This document shows, in pieces, positions 23,174 to 32,861 of a DNA stretch of 60,365 bases. This stretch comes from Prevotella sp. (GTDB taxonomy: Bacteria; Bacteroidota; Bacteroidia; Bacteroidales; Bacteroidaceae), in contig JAGAYI010000030.1 of assembly GCA_017940545.1 (NCBI GenBank), forward strand, positions 1 to 60,365. Reading direction: 5' to 3'. Under the pieces are notes generated by a model that ran no database searches, was not told the DNA's origin, and was given only the letters and a program-made list of their open reading frames with translations. Every line of letters starts with the position of its first letter. The first letter of the stretch is position 1. Made by a program: the position numbers and the translations under genes.

Positions 23174-24748
23174 TTATGAGTTTTCCATCTCCTCTTGCAT
23201 GTCTATGAATTCCCCGCTCTTGTCGTAAAATTCGTATTGCAGGAAAGCCAGTTTCTGCGAGGCGATGATGTTCACACCGAATCCGTACTTCATCTGCCAC
23301 CTTCGTTTCAGGGAGATGACTCCCTTGTTGATATAGGCAGCCACATAAGGATGCACGTGCAGCGTGAAGCGTTTGATGCCTATCTTGTTGACGAGACGGT
23401 CAATCTTGCTCTCTAATTGGTCGGTGAAAAGTATCGACGACTTGATTTTTCCTTTACCGAAACAGGTAGGACAGGTTTCTTCCACGTTCACATCCATTGC
23501 CGGGCGCACTCGCTGACGGGTAATCTGCATCAGTCCGAACTTGCTCAGCGGCAGAATGTTGTGTCTTGCGCGGTCTTTCTGCATGTTCTTGCACATGCGT
23601 TCATACAGCATCTGACGGTCTTCGGCAAGGTTCATGTCTATGAAGTCAACCACGATGATTCCTCCCATATCGCGCAGACGAAGCTGGCGTGCCAGTTCGT
23701 CGGCTGCTCCGAGGTTGGTCTCCAAGGCATTTGCTTCTTGTCCGTTTTCCTTCTTGATTCGTGTTCCACTGTTTACATCGACAACGTGCATGGCCTCTGT
23801 ATGCTCAATAATCAGATAGGCTCCGCGCTTGTAGTTTACCGTTTTTCCGAACGACGACTTTAACTGCTTGGTAACGTTGAAGTTGTCGAAAATGGGTACA
23901 GTACCAGTGTAACGCTTTACAATGTCAGTCTTCTCAGGGGCAATCAGTCCGATGTAGTCCCTGATCTGGTGGAAGATGTCCTCATCGTTCACGTAGATGC
24001 CATCGTACGTGGGGTTGAACAGGTCGCGCAGCAATGCTACGGCACGGCTTGTCTCTTCGAAGACTTGTTGCGGACGTTCCGTTGTCTTTTGCACTTTGAC
24101 AATGGCATCATCCCACCGTTTCATGAGCACCTTCAGTTCTGCGTCAAGTTCGGCAGCCCGTTTGCCTTCGGCCGATGTCCGTACGATAATGCCGAAATTC
24201 TTTGGCCGGATGCTCTGCATGAGCTGTTTCAGACGTGCCCGTTCTTCACTTTTCTTGATTTTGGAAGATACAGAAACTTTATCATTGAAAGGTATCAGCA
24301 CAATGTTGCGCCCCGCAAAGCTCAGTTCGCATGTCAGTCGAGGACCTTTGGTGTTGATAGGTTCTTTTACCACCTGTACCAATACCTCTTGTCCTACCTT
24401 CAGGGTCGTGGCAATGCTGCCGTCCTTTGGCAGGTCGGGCATGTGAGATGCCTTTACGATAGGGTAAAGTTTCTTCCTGTCACTTTGTACTTGTTTCAAG
24501 TACTTTTCATAAGAGCTGAATTGAAGTCCCAAGTCCAGATAGTGCAGGAATGCTACGCGTTCAGCACCTACATCGACGAAGCAGGCATTCAGTCCCGGCA
24601 TCAGCTTCTTCACCTTTGCCACATAAATGTTACCCACGGAGAACGATGCCGACCGAGTCTCCTTCTGGTATTCCACCAGGTCTTTGTCTTCGAGCAGCGC
24701 AATCGATATATCCTTGGGCTGGACATCAATAATAACTTCGCTTGTCAT
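23174..24748 (-). CDS. rng: Ribonuclease E/G family endoribonuclease
   Basis: A 524-residue RNase G-type enzyme. It has an S1 RNA-binding domain (about 37-130, GNIYVAKVKKLMPGLNACF), the RNase H-like/DNase I-like catalytic part with GGIIVVDFIDM (magnesium aspartates) and a zinc-link motif CPTCFGKG, but lacks the long RNE scaffold tail. It is downstream of the HU gene and the COX24-like peptide gene on the same strand, a conserved Bacteroidales order. Confidence 0.93.
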   Translation of the reverse strand: MTSEVIIDVQPKDISIALLEDKDLVEYQKETRSASFSVGNIYVAKVKKLMPGLNACFVDVGAERVAFLHYLDLGLQFSSYEKYLKQVQSDRKKLYPIVKASHMPDLPKDGSIATTLKVGQEVLVQVVKEPINTKGPRLTCELSFAGRNIVLIPFNDKVSVSSKIKKSEERARLKQLMQSIRPKNFGIIVRTSAEGKRAAELDAELKVLMKRWDDAIVKVQKTTERPQQVFEETSRAVALLRDLFNPTYDGIYVNDEDIFHQIRDYIGLIAPEKTDIVKRYTGTVPIFDNFNVTKQLKSSFGKTVNYKRGAYLIIEHTEAMHVVDVNSGTRIKKENGQEANALETNLGAADELARQLRLRDMGGIIVVDFIDMNLAEDRQMLYERMCKNMQKDRARHNILPLSKFGLMQITRQRVRPAMDVNVEETCPTCFGKGKIKSSILFTDQLESKIDRLVNKIGIKRFTLHVHPYVAAYINKGVISLKRRWQMKYGFGVNIIASQKLAFLQYEFYDKSGEFIDMQEEMENS

Positions 24749-24867
24749 CTGTGTTATTGGGTTACTTTTAAATAGAAAGGGTGTGCCCCTTTTGCCCCTG
24801 CAGGACTTGACGGCACACTCCTTTCATTACTTTTCTGGGTTCTGAGAAGAACACGTTGCTTGAGAGC

Positions 24868-24957
24868 TTACTTGCTCTTATGACGATTCTTTCTCAGTCT
24901 CTTCTTGCGCTTGTGAGTAGCCATCTTGTGGCCCTTCTTTTTCTTTCCGTTTGGCAT
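24868..24957 (-). CDS. 29-residue COX24/AURKAIP1-like ribosomal peptide
   Basis: A short gene encoding MPNGKKKKGHK followed by MATHKRKKRLRKNRHKSK. Over half of the residues are Lys, Arg or His. It matches the tiny AURKAIP1/COX24-domain proteins of Bacteroidetes, related to a mitochondrial small-subunit ribosomal protein. It sits between the HU and RNase E/G genes. The start is the only ATG in frame preceded by AT-rich leader. Confidence 0.85.
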   Translation of the reverse strand: MPNGKKKKGHKMATHKRKKRLRKNRHKSK

Positions 24958-24987
24958 AGTTGTTTAAAATTTTAATTATTTGATTTC

Positions 24988-25260
24988 TTACTTCATTTTC
25001 TCTACGAAACTCTTGGCTGGCTTGAATGCCGGCATGTCATGAGCGTCAATGACGATGGTAGTGTTCTTGGAAATGTTGCGTGCAGTCTTTTGTGCACGAT
25101 GCTTTACGATGAAACTGCCAAAACCGCGCAGATAGACATTTTCCTTGTTAATCAGTGACTGGCGGAGTTCTTCCATGAAGGCTTCAACTGTCACAGATAC
25201 ATCTTTCTTAGGGAGGCCTGTCTGGGCAGAAATGTTGTTGATAATATCAGCTTTTGTCAT
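24988..25260 (-). CDS. HU-family nucleoid DNA-binding protein
   Basis: A classical 90-residue HU/IHF protein. The helical dimer half is followed by LRGFGSFIVKHR and the DNA-binding arm AQKTARNISKN. It differs from the two longer HU-HIG proteins in the accessory regions. On the minus strand TATCTTTGCACTCC upstream (about 25303-25310) provides the promoter. The COX24-like gene follows after 30 bases. Confidence 0.95.
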   Translation of the reverse strand: MTKADIINNISAQTGLPKKDVSVTVEAFMEELRQSLINKENVYLRGFGSFIVKHRAQKTARNISKNTTIVIDAHDMPAFKPAKSFVEKMK

Positions 25261-25419
25261 GTTGCTTTACTTGTTTTATTATTATGTGTATCAAAATTGG
25301 AGTGCAAAGATACTGATTTTCAGCCGAAAACGAAAAACTTTCGGCATTTTTTTTCGAAAAATAAACATTTTCATGCTTTTCTTCTTTATTTAATCCATAT
25401 TTTTGAACGCTTTGGAAGC

Positions 25420-26487
25420 CTATTCGTAAATATTTGCCTGGCGTTTGCCTTGCAACACGGCAAGGGCATTAAGTGCAAGGGCTTCCATTTCGTCCTCACC
25501 GGGATATACATAGACCGGGGCAAGGAAGCCTATGCGGCGGTGAAGCTCCTCAACGACATAGTCAGAGTGGGCAATGCCGCCTGTCAGCAGAATGGCATCA
25601 ATCTCACCACACAGCACGGCTGCTTCGGCTGCTATACTCTTGGCTACATGGTAGAGCATGGCATCGACAACAAGTTGGGCGTGCTCGTCGCCACGGCGTA
25701 TTCGTTCCATCACTTCGCGCATGTCATTGGTCCCAAGGTGGGCGTTAAGTCCTGCTTTGCCAGCAATGCGCTTCAGCAACTGCTTCTCATTATACTTGCC
25801 GCTGAAGCAGAGCCGGATGAGGTCGGCCGCAGGCAGGCTGCCTGCACGTTCTGGCGAGAAGGGGCCTTCACCGTCCAGAGCGTTGTTTGCATCGATGGCC
25901 TTGCCTTTCTCGTGGGCTGCCACGCTGATGCCTCCGCCAAGGTGGCAGATAATCAGGTTCAGGTCTTCGTATTCACGTCCCGTCTCCCGGGCATAGCGCC
26001 GGGCAATGGCCCGTTGGTTCAAGGCGTGCCAGATGCAAATGCGCGGCATGAGGGGCGAACCGCTGATGCGGGCATAGGGCGACAACTCGTCAACTACGCC
26101 AGGGTCGGCAATGAAAGAGCGACACCCGGGAATGACGGCTGCTATCTCGTGGGCAATGAGGCAGCCGAGGTTGCATGCATGGTTGTGCATGACGCAGCCG
26201 TAGCGTGTGTCGTCAATCATGCGCTGGTTGATTTCATAGACACCACCGCTGAGGGGCTTGACCAGTCCTCCGCGACCGATAACCGCGTCGAAGCGCAACG
26301 GAATGCCGTTTTGTTCCAGTTCGTTGAGCACAAGCTCACGGCGAAATTCCTGCTGTTCGGTAACGTCGCCGTATGGCGCCAGTTCTTCTGCCGAATGGGT
26401 GATGTTACGCTGCAGGATGGGTGTCTCGTCATTGAAGACGGCCATCTTTGTGGATGTACTTCCAGGATTGATGACTAATATCTTCAT
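25420..26487 (-). CDS. buk: Butyrate kinase
   Basis: An acetokinase-family enzyme interconverting butyryl-phosphate and butyrate with ADP/ATP. The 355-residue protein starts KILVINPGSTSTKMAVF (phosphate-binding P motif) and has the family adenosine motifs later (HLGGGISVAAH). Its start overlaps the end of ptb by 4 bases. With ptb it may make butyrate, or act on branched-chain acyl phosphates. Confidence 0.93.
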   Translation of the reverse strand: MKILVINPGSTSTKMAVFNDETPILQRNITHSAEELAPYGDVTEQQEFRRELVLNELEQNGIPLRFDAVIGRGGLVKPLSGGVYEINQRMIDDTRYGCVMHNHACNLGCLIAHEIAAVIPGCRSFIADPGVVDELSPYARISGSPLMPRICIWHALNQRAIARRYARETGREYEDLNLIICHLGGGISVAAHEKGKAIDANNALDGEGPFSPERAGSLPAADLIRLCFSGKYNEKQLLKRIAGKAGLNAHLGTNDMREVMERIRRGDEHAQLVVDAMLYHVAKSIAAEAAVLCGEIDAILLTGGIAHSDYVVEELHRRIGFLAPVYVYPGEDEMEALALNALAVLQGKRQANIYE

Positions 26488-27329
26488 AGACTTGCCAGTG
26501 CCAAAAGTATGCTGTTGAATTTTACTTCGGCAGAGTCGCCGCGTGAGGGAAGAATGACGGGGGCCGCCGTGCCGCAGAGTATGCCGGCCGTCTTTGCATC
26601 AATGAGAAATGTCATGGCCTTGTAGAGTATGTTGCCTGCCTCGATGTCAGGAACCACCAGTACGTCGGCGTCGCCTTCCAGCGACGACTGCATACCCTTT
26701 GCCTGCAGGGCTTCGGGCACCATGGCACACTTCAAGTCCATGGGACCATCGACCAGGCATGGCCCGAACTCTCCTGCCTCAGCCCGTTGCTTGATTTCGG
26801 CATAGCCATCGACGAAGGGGAATTGTTTTCCGCCGTGCTCGGCACAATGAAGCAAGGCGATGCGCGGCTCGCTGATGCCCATGTTCCGGCACAGTTGTGC
26901 GGCATAGCGCACCTGTTCAATACGCTGTTCGTGGGTGGGGTAGGGTATGACGGCCACGTCGGTCACGAAGAGCAGCTTATGGTAGCGTTCCAGCTCGGCC
27001 ACGGCAAAATGGGTCAGCACACGGCCCTTGGGCAGAATGCCTGTCTCCTTGTTGAGCACGGCACGCAGCAGCTGGTCGGTGCCTATGAGTCCCTTCATCA
27101 GGATGTCGGCCTCGCCGTTGCGTATCATGCTGACGGCACGTGCAGCTGCTTCTGCAGGGTCTTCCGCATCCACATAGACGGCTTCGGCCAGTCCTTCCCG
27201 TTCCGCCTGTTGAAGTGCTTCGCGGGTGGCGGGGTCTTTGACGCATACCGCGGCTATGCGGTGTCGCTTGCCTTGTTGGCTCAGCGTCTCGTGGAGTTGT
27301 TGAAAAGTCTTTATCATTTTTTCATTCAA
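26484..27329 (-). CDS. ptb: Phosphate butyryltransferase
   Basis: Transfers a butyryl group between CoA and phosphate, upstream of buk. The 281-residue protein has the PTA/PTB fold signatures (ADILMKGLIGTDQLLRAVL and the glycine/serine-rich C-terminal region). It overlaps buk by 4 bases and follows fcl by 16 bases, so it is likely read from the GDP-fucose operon promoter. Confidence 0.92.
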   Translation of the reverse strand: MNEKMIKTFQQLHETLSQQGKRHRIAAVCVKDPATREALQQAEREGLAEAVYVDAEDPAEAAARAVSMIRNGEADILMKGLIGTDQLLRAVLNKETGILPKGRVLTHFAVAELERYHKLLFVTDVAVIPYPTHEQRIEQVRYAAQLCRNMGISEPRIALLHCAEHGGKQFPFVDGYAEIKQRAEAGEFGPCLVDGPMDLKCAMVPEALQAKGMQSSLEGDADVLVVPDIEAGNILYKAMTFLIDAKTAGILCGTAAPVILPSRGDSAEVKFNSILLALASL

Positions 27330-27345
27330 ATTGATTTCTCATTTC

Positions 27346-28512
27346 TTACAGGCTCTGCCGATACCAGTCAAAGAGCCGGCGCACACCGTCCTCAATCTCA
27401 ACCTTGTGTGTCCAGCCCAGAGAGTGTAGTTTGCTGACGTCAATGAGCTTACGCATGGTGCCGTCTGGCTTTGTAGCGTCAAACTCCACCGTACCTGTAA
27501 AGCCTACGGCCTTGACCACGAGTTCGGAGAGCTGGCGGATGGTCAGTTCCTTGCCGGTGCCCACATTAATGTGGCAATTGCGTATCTCGCCCAGTTGTGG
27601 CAGTGCGCCGCCACGTCCGGCAGAGTGGTTACGGTCAACGGCACCGTCGGTAGAGGCACCATAGTGTACGCTGGAGTATTTCTCAATGCCAATGATGTCG
27701 CTGAAGTTCACGTTCAGCAGCACGTGTACCGAGGCATCGGCCATGTCCTCGCTCCAAAGGAACTCGCGCAGCGGTGTGCCCGTTCCCCACAACACGACTT
27801 TGTTGTCTGAAATGCCGTACTTGGCGAGAACCTTCAGTATGTCCTCACTTTGTGAGGACCCATTGAATCCTTCCACCGGACGGATGTCGAGGTCGCGTCG
27901 GATGGCGTCCCAGTCATCGTCATGTATAAGCTTTGCCAGATAGACCTTGCGCATCATGGCTGGCATGACGTGTGAGTTCTCCAGGTGGAAATTGTCGTTG
28001 GGACCGTAGAGGTTGGTCGGCATCACGGCAATGTAGTTGGTGCCGTACTGTAGGTTATAGCTCTCGCACATTTTCAGACCGGCAATTTTGGCAATTGCAT
28101 ACTCCTCGTTGGTATATTCCAATGGTGACGTCAGCAGTGCGTCTTCTTTCATCGGCTGCGGAGCATTCTTGGGGTATATGCAGGTGGAACCCAGGAAGAG
28201 CAGTTTCTTGACGCCGTGGGCGTACGACTCGCTGATGACGTTACATTGCATCTTCATGTTCTGCATGATGAAGTCTGCCCGGTAGAGTGAGTTGGCCATG
28301 ATGCCTCCGACGAAGGCGGCGGCCAGCACGACCGCATCAGGGCGTTCCTCATCGAAAAACTGGCGTACGGCCACCTGGTCGGTCAGGTCCAGTTCCTGGT
28401 GGGTACGCCCTACAAGATTGGTATAGCCTCGGCTCTTCAGATTGTTCCAGATGGCAGAGCCTACCAGTCCGCGATGACCGGCAACGTATATTTTGGCGTT
28501 TTTCTCTAACAT
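27346..28512 (-). CDS. fcl: GDP-L-fucose synthase
   Basis: An epimerase/reductase converting GDP-4-keto-6-deoxymannose to GDP-L-fucose. The 388-residue SDR protein has YVAGHRGLVGSAIW (NADP-binding glycine motif) and the catalytic Tyr-Lys in YAIAK. It carries an insertion around residues 215-300 relative to the 320-residue E. coli enzyme, as in many Bacteroides. It follows gmd by 2 bases. Confidence 0.95.
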   Translation of the reverse strand: MLEKNAKIYVAGHRGLVGSAIWNNLKSRGYTNLVGRTHQELDLTDQVAVRQFFDEERPDAVVLAAAFVGGIMANSLYRADFIMQNMKMQCNVISESYAHGVKKLLFLGSTCIYPKNAPQPMKEDALLTSPLEYTNEEYAIAKIAGLKMCESYNLQYGTNYIAVMPTNLYGPNDNFHLENSHVMPAMMRKVYLAKLIHDDDWDAIRRDLDIRPVEGFNGSSQSEDILKVLAKYGISDNKVVLWGTGTPLREFLWSEDMADASVHVLLNVNFSDIIGIEKYSSVHYGASTDGAVDRNHSAGRGGALPQLGEIRNCHINVGTGKELTIRQLSELVVKAVGFTGTVEFDATKPDGTMRKLIDVSKLHSLGWTHKVEIEDGVRRLFDWYRQSL

Positions 28513-28514
28513 GT

Positions 28515-29600
28515 CTATTCGTCCATTTGAGCTTTGATGAACATCTTTCTTACTTTCTTCATGTCGTGCTCCACCATGATTTTCACCAAGTCGTGGAACG
28601 ATGTTTTCTGCGGATTCCAGCCCAGTTTCTCTTTTGCCTTGGTGGGGTTTCCGAGCAACTGATCAACTTCTGCCGGGCGGAAGTACTTTGGATCTACTTC
28701 AACCAGCGCCTTGCCAGTCGCCTTGTCGTAGCCTTTCTCGTCGATGCCTTCACCGCGCCACTCCAGTTCAATGCCCACTTCCTTGAAGGCCAGTGTGGCA
28801 AACTCGCGGACGGTGTGGTACTCGCCTGTAGCAATGACGAAGTCGTCGGGTTCAGGCTGTTGCAGAATGAGCCACATGCACTCAATGTAGTCCTTAGCGT
28901 AGCCCCAGTCGCGCAGGGAATTCAGATTACCTAAATAGAGCTTGTCCTGGTGCCCTTGGGCTATGCGTGCTGCTGCCAGTGTAATCTTACGTGTCACGAA
29001 GGTCTCACCGCGGCGTTCGCTTTCGTGGTTGAACAGGATGCCGTTGCAGCAGAACATGCCGTACGACTCACGGTAGTTCTTCATAATCCAGAAACCATAG
29101 AGCTTGGCAACGGCATACGGGGAACGCGGGTAGAAGGGGGTCGTCTCGCTTTGCGGAACTTCCTGCACCTTGCCGTACAGTTCTGACGTTGAAGCCTGAT
29201 AAATGCGGCATTCTTTCTCCAGACCGCAGATGCGGACGGCCTCCAACAGGCGCAGAACGCCAGTTGCATCTACGTCGGCGGTATATTCAGGCACGTCGAA
29301 CGACACTTTTACATGGCTTTGTGCCGCCAGGTTGTATATTTCGTTGGGCTTTACTTCTCCGATGATGCGGATGAGCGATGAAGAGTCGGTCATGTCAGCC
29401 CAGTGCAGGTTGACCAGGCGCTTCTTCTTCATGTCGCGCACCCATTCGTCTAAGTAAAGGTGTTCTATGCGTGCCGTATTGAATGAGGATGAACGGCGTA
29501 GCAGTCCGTGCACTTCGTAACCTTTCTCAATGAGAAATTCTGCCAGGTATGAGCCGTCCTGGCCTGTAATACCTGTAATTAAAGCAACTTTTTTTTCCAT
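28515..29600 (-). CDS. gmd: GDP-mannose 4,6-dehydratase
   Basis: Catalyses the first committed step from GDP-mannose to GDP-L-fucose. The 361-residue SDR protein has [18 protein letters not shown], the active-site STSELYGKV and YAVAKLYG motifs. It sits between manC and fcl with 2-base gaps, a complete fucose-nucleotide operon for surface glycans or glycoproteins. Confidence 0.97.
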   Translation of the reverse strand: MEKKVALITGITGQDGSYLAEFLIEKGYEVHGLLRRSSSFNTARIEHLYLDEWVRDMKKKRLVNLHWADMTDSSSLIRIIGEVKPNEIYNLAAQSHVKVSFDVPEYTADVDATGVLRLLEAVRICGLEKECRIYQASTSELYGKVQEVPQSETTPFYPRSPYAVAKLYGFWIMKNYRESYGMFCCNGILFNHESERRGETFVTRKITLAAARIAQGHQDKLYLGNLNSLRDWGYAKDYIECMWLILQQPEPDDFVIATGEYHTVREFATLAFKEVGIELEWRGEGIDEKGYDKATGKALVEVDPKYFRPAEVDQLLGNPTKAKEKLGWNPQKTSFHDLVKIMVEHDMKKVRKMFIKAQMDE

Positions 29601-29602
29601 GT

Positions 29603-30676
29603 TTAACTTTGTGGACTTTGAGAGAACTGCTTGATGCGCTGCTCCTCAGATAGTTTGCAGATTAATAATGTGTTATTGTTCTCTGCTACAATATAGCCGT
29701 CGAGTCCCTGTATGACCACCTTCTTCTCTTGCGTGGTGTGAATGATGCAGTTATGACTCTCAAAAAGCCTGATGTCCTGCCCGATGCAGGCATTACCGCT
29801 GAGGTCTTTCTTCGACTGTTCCTGTAGCGAGCCCCAGGTGCCGAGGTCGCTCCACCCGAAACTGGCCGGGCAGACGAAGATTTCGTCGGCTTTCTCCATG
29901 ATGGCATAGTCAACCGATATGCTCTCGCACTCTGGGAACAGCCGGTCAATTTCCGCCTGTTCCTTGTCTGTGCCATATATAGGAAGCAGCGATTCGAATA
30001 TCTTTGCCATTTGTGGCTGATAGATTCTGAAGGCATTGACAATGGTCGATACGTTCCAGATGAAGATGCCGGCATTCCAGAAATAATTGTTCTTGGATAT
30101 ATATTGCCTGGCCGTTTCTATGTCAGGTTTTTCTCGGAAGGAATCTACCCGGAATATTTCCTTGTTGCGTAACGACTTTGACGACAGGTCGGCCTGTATG
30201 TACCCGTATCCTGTTTCCGGCCGGGTGGGTTTCATGCCGAGCGTGACAATGGCATCGCTCTCTCCCGTGAACTTCAGGCACTCCGTGACGACGCGCCGGA
30301 ACTCCTGTGTGTCCAGCACCACGTGGTCACTGGGTGAAACAACGATGTTTGCCTTGGGATTCTTTGACTTGATGCGCCACGAGACATAGGCAATACAGGG
30401 TGCTGTGTTCCTTCTGCATGGCTCGCAGAGAATGTTGCTGACGGGCATGTCTGGCAGTTGCTGATGCACGATGTCGGCATATTTCTGATTCGTTACCACC
30501 CAGACGTTTTCCGGATTACAAATCGTCTGGAAACGTTCGACGGTCAGTTGCAGCAGGCTCTTTCCTATGCCCAGCACGTCAATAAACTGCTTGGGGTGTT
30601 CGGCAGTACTCATCGGCCAGAAGCGGCTTCCTACGCCGCCTGCCATGATGACGAGATGATTGTTGTTGTTAGCCAT
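29603..30676 (-). CDS. manC: Mannose-1-phosphate guanylyltransferase
   Basis: Makes GDP-mannose from mannose-1-phosphate and GTP. The 357-residue nucleotidyltransferase has [13 protein letters not shown] (pyrophosphorylase signature) and FREKPD. It lacks the C-terminal isomerase domain of bifunctional ManC/AlgA. It is the first gene of the manC-gmd-fcl-ptb-buk run; the minus-strand promoter lies in the 63-base gap to dedA (TACATTTG near 30707). Confidence 0.93.
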   Translation of the reverse strand: MANNNNHLVIMAGGVGSRFWPMSTAEHPKQFIDVLGIGKSLLQLTVERFQTICNPENVWVVTNQKYADIVHQQLPDMPVSNILCEPCRRNTAPCIAYVSWRIKSKNPKANIVVSPSDHVVLDTQEFRRVVTECLKFTGESDAIVTLGMKPTRPETGYGYIQADLSSKSLRNKEIFRVDSFREKPDIETARQYISKNNYFWNAGIFIWNVSTIVNAFRIYQPQMAKIFESLLPIYGTDKEQAEIDRLFPECESISVDYAIMEKADEIFVCPASFGWSDLGTWGSLQEQSKKDLSGNACIGQDIRLFESHNCIIHTTQEKKVVIQGLDGYIVAENNNTLLICKLSEEQRIKQFSQSPQS

Positions 30677-30739
30677 ACCGTAGTGTTCTTAAATTTATAA
30701 TCGGCAAATGTACAAAGAAAAAACGAAAACCACGAATAA

Positions 30740-31378
30740 TTATTCGTCTTTTTTGTCTCTCTTGTTTTTTATCCGGGATTTTATGATGAAATAGATGATT
30801 GCCAGAGCGACGATACCGACGATGGCCCCGACAATATAATGGTTATACTGTTCAATGGTGGCTTCCAGTTCGTCTTCTTTCACGAACGATGAGAGATACC
30901 AGCCCATGGCGGCCAGAATGGCATGCCACAGTCCGGCACCGATGGTGGTGTAGAGCAGGAACTTCCAGTAGCTCATGCGGGCCAGCCCGGCAGGAATGCT
31001 GATGAGGTGGCGGATGCCGGGAATGAGTCGGCCGGTCAGCGTGGCTGCCACGCCGTGGTTGTCGAAGTATTGTTCACTCTTTTCTACTTTCTGCTGGTTC
31101 AGCAGGCAGAGCTTTCCCCATTTGCTATTGGCAAACTTGTAGATGACGGGCCGCCCTACGTAGAGTGCCACAAAATAGTTGATACTGGCACCAAGGTCGG
31201 CTCCGATGGTTGCAAAGAGCACTACCAGAAAAACGTTCAGCTGGCCGCTGGCGGCATGGTAGGCTGCCGGTGCAACAACCAACTCGGAAGGTACTGGTAT
31301 GACGGTGCTCTCCAGCAGCATGAGCAACAGGATGGTGGGATAATTGAGGTTGTTCAATAATGTGGAAATAATGTTCAT
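30740..31378 (-). CDS. DedA/SNARE-associated (VTT) family membrane protein
   Basis: A 212-residue inner-membrane protein with four or five hydrophobic segments and the DedA pattern GRLIPGIRHLISIPAGLARM. The family is implicated in lipid carrier or phospholipid flipping and membrane-potential homeostasis. The tail is strongly basic (KSRIKNKRDKKDE). It follows the TPR gene on the same strand. Confidence 0.88.
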   Translation of the reverse strand: MNIISTLLNNLNYPTILLLMLLESTVIPVPSELVVAPAAYHAASGQLNVFLVVLFATIGADLGASINYFVALYVGRPVIYKFANSKWGKLCLLNQQKVEKSEQYFDNHGVAATLTGRLIPGIRHLISIPAGLARMSYWKFLLYTTIGAGLWHAILAAMGWYLSSFVKEDELEATIEQYNHYIVGAIVGIVALAIIYFIIKSRIKNKRDKKDE

Positions 31379-31416
31379 TTTTTCAATTCTTCAATTTTTC
31401 AATCTTTCAATTCTAA

Positions 31417-32841
31417 CTACCCCGCTTGGCAGTTGTCCAGCATGTACTGATAGTAGTCCTTGGGGTTCATGCCTTCCGGAAACAGCGTGTTCAGCACGAT
31501 GCGGGCCTCTCCCGGATTGTGTTCTACAGCTAATTTCAGGAATTTCAGGAATTCGTCTTTCTTGTTCAGCTCCCAGCAGCAGAGCGCCATGTACGAATAG
31601 CCCTCGTCATAGTCGTCTCCTACTAAGCTGAAGAATTTTCCAAACATGACGTAGGCCGCTTCATTCAGCTTGTTGTCAAACAGCGACACGATGATGCGAA
31701 GCAGAATGTGGGGAGCATTCTTTGAATGAGTGACAGCCCGTCTGAATGCGTCTTCAGCCTTGTCTGTACATTGGTTTTGCAGCAGTATGTGGCCTCTCAG
31801 CACCTCCATGTCGTCATGGTCGCAGTCCATGTCCTTTGTCTGGTCAATACATTTCATGGCCTCATCCACTTTCCCCAGGGCACTATACGTAAAAGCCAAT
31901 TCCTGATAGACCTGTACCTGATATTCGGAACCGTCGAAAGTCAGTTGCCTGGCCTTTTGCAGATGCTTGACCGCCTCGCCGGTACGGTTCAGGTAGAGCA
32001 GACAGATTCCTGCCTGCAACTCGGTGAAGTCTATGCTGGGCATGTACTCATTGTAGCGAAGATAATATTTCAGGGCCTCTTCAAAGTTGTTCAGGCGGTA
32101 GAGCCCGTTGGCTTTGTTCAGCAGGGCTTCACCGTCGGTCGGGTCAATGGCTATGGCATATTCGCTGCTGGTAATGCTGTCACTGTAATCCTCGTTCATG
32201 AACTGTGCGCTGGCCAGTGCATTCCAGTAGCGGCCGGAGTAGGGGTCGTTGTCTATCAGTTCCATGAAGGTGCGCTGGCTTTCCTTGTATTTGCCAAGTC
32301 CGAACATGATGCGTCCCGTCAGTTCCTTGAAGTCAGGCGAGTCGTTTCCCGGATAGCGCATCACCCATTCGTAAGCCTTGTCGTAAACCCCATAGTCAAG
32401 CCAGATGTTGGCGGCATCAGTCACGAAGTCCTCGTGTTCATCGGCGGGAACCGTCTTGTAGTAGTCGCGCAGGTATTGGTCTGCCTCTTCTGTCTTGTCC
32501 TGGGCTATGAGCAGTTCTGCCTGCAGGTAGAAGTAGTCGGCGGCGTTCTTGTCTGTTATTTGCTCGGCAAGTTCCTTTGCTTCTTCCACGTCTTCGCGTG
32601 CCAGAGCCTCATGTACTTTATACACGAGCGGTGCCGTTGCGCCGGGATAGAAGTCGAGAGCTTTTTCAATAACCTCTTCGGCCTTCTCCAGTTCGCATGT
32701 AAAGTGATAATAGTCGGCAATGTCGGTCAGCTCGTCGGCATCCAGGAAAATGGGTTGCCCCGAGCTGACCGAGTCTTCATAGCTGCTGAGTAGTTCGCGG
32801 AACTCTTCGCTGTCGAAATATTCGTCGCCAGTTTTCTTCAA
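31417..32841 (-). CDS. Tetratricopeptide-repeat protein
   Basis: A 474-residue acidic protein built of TPR-like helix pairs (for example YWNALASAQFMNEDYSDSI and GLYRLNNFEEALKYYLRYN). There is no signal peptide and no catalytic domain, so it is probably a cytoplasmic scaffold of unknown partner. It sits between glnS and dedA in one orientation and a 20-base gap separates it from glnS. Confidence 0.85.
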   Translation of the reverse strand: MKKTGDEYFDSEEFRELLSSYEDSVSSGQPIFLDADELTDIADYYHFTCELEKAEEVIEKALDFYPGATAPLVYKVHEALAREDVEEAKELAEQITDKNAADYFYLQAELLIAQDKTEEADQYLRDYYKTVPADEHEDFVTDAANIWLDYGVYDKAYEWVMRYPGNDSPDFKELTGRIMFGLGKYKESQRTFMELIDNDPYSGRYWNALASAQFMNEDYSDSITSSEYAIAIDPTDGEALLNKANGLYRLNNFEEALKYYLRYNEYMPSIDFTELQAGICLLYLNRTGEAVKHLQKARQLTFDGSEYQVQVYQELAFTYSALGKVDEAMKCIDQTKDMDCDHDDMEVLRGHILLQNQCTDKAEDAFRRAVTHSKNAPHILLRIIVSLFDNKLNEAAYVMFGKFFSLVGDDYDEGYSYMALCCWELNKKDEFLKFLKLAVEHNPGEARIVLNTLFPEGMNPKDYYQYMLDNCQAG

Positions 32842-32861
32842 CTCTTCAATTTTTCAATTCT

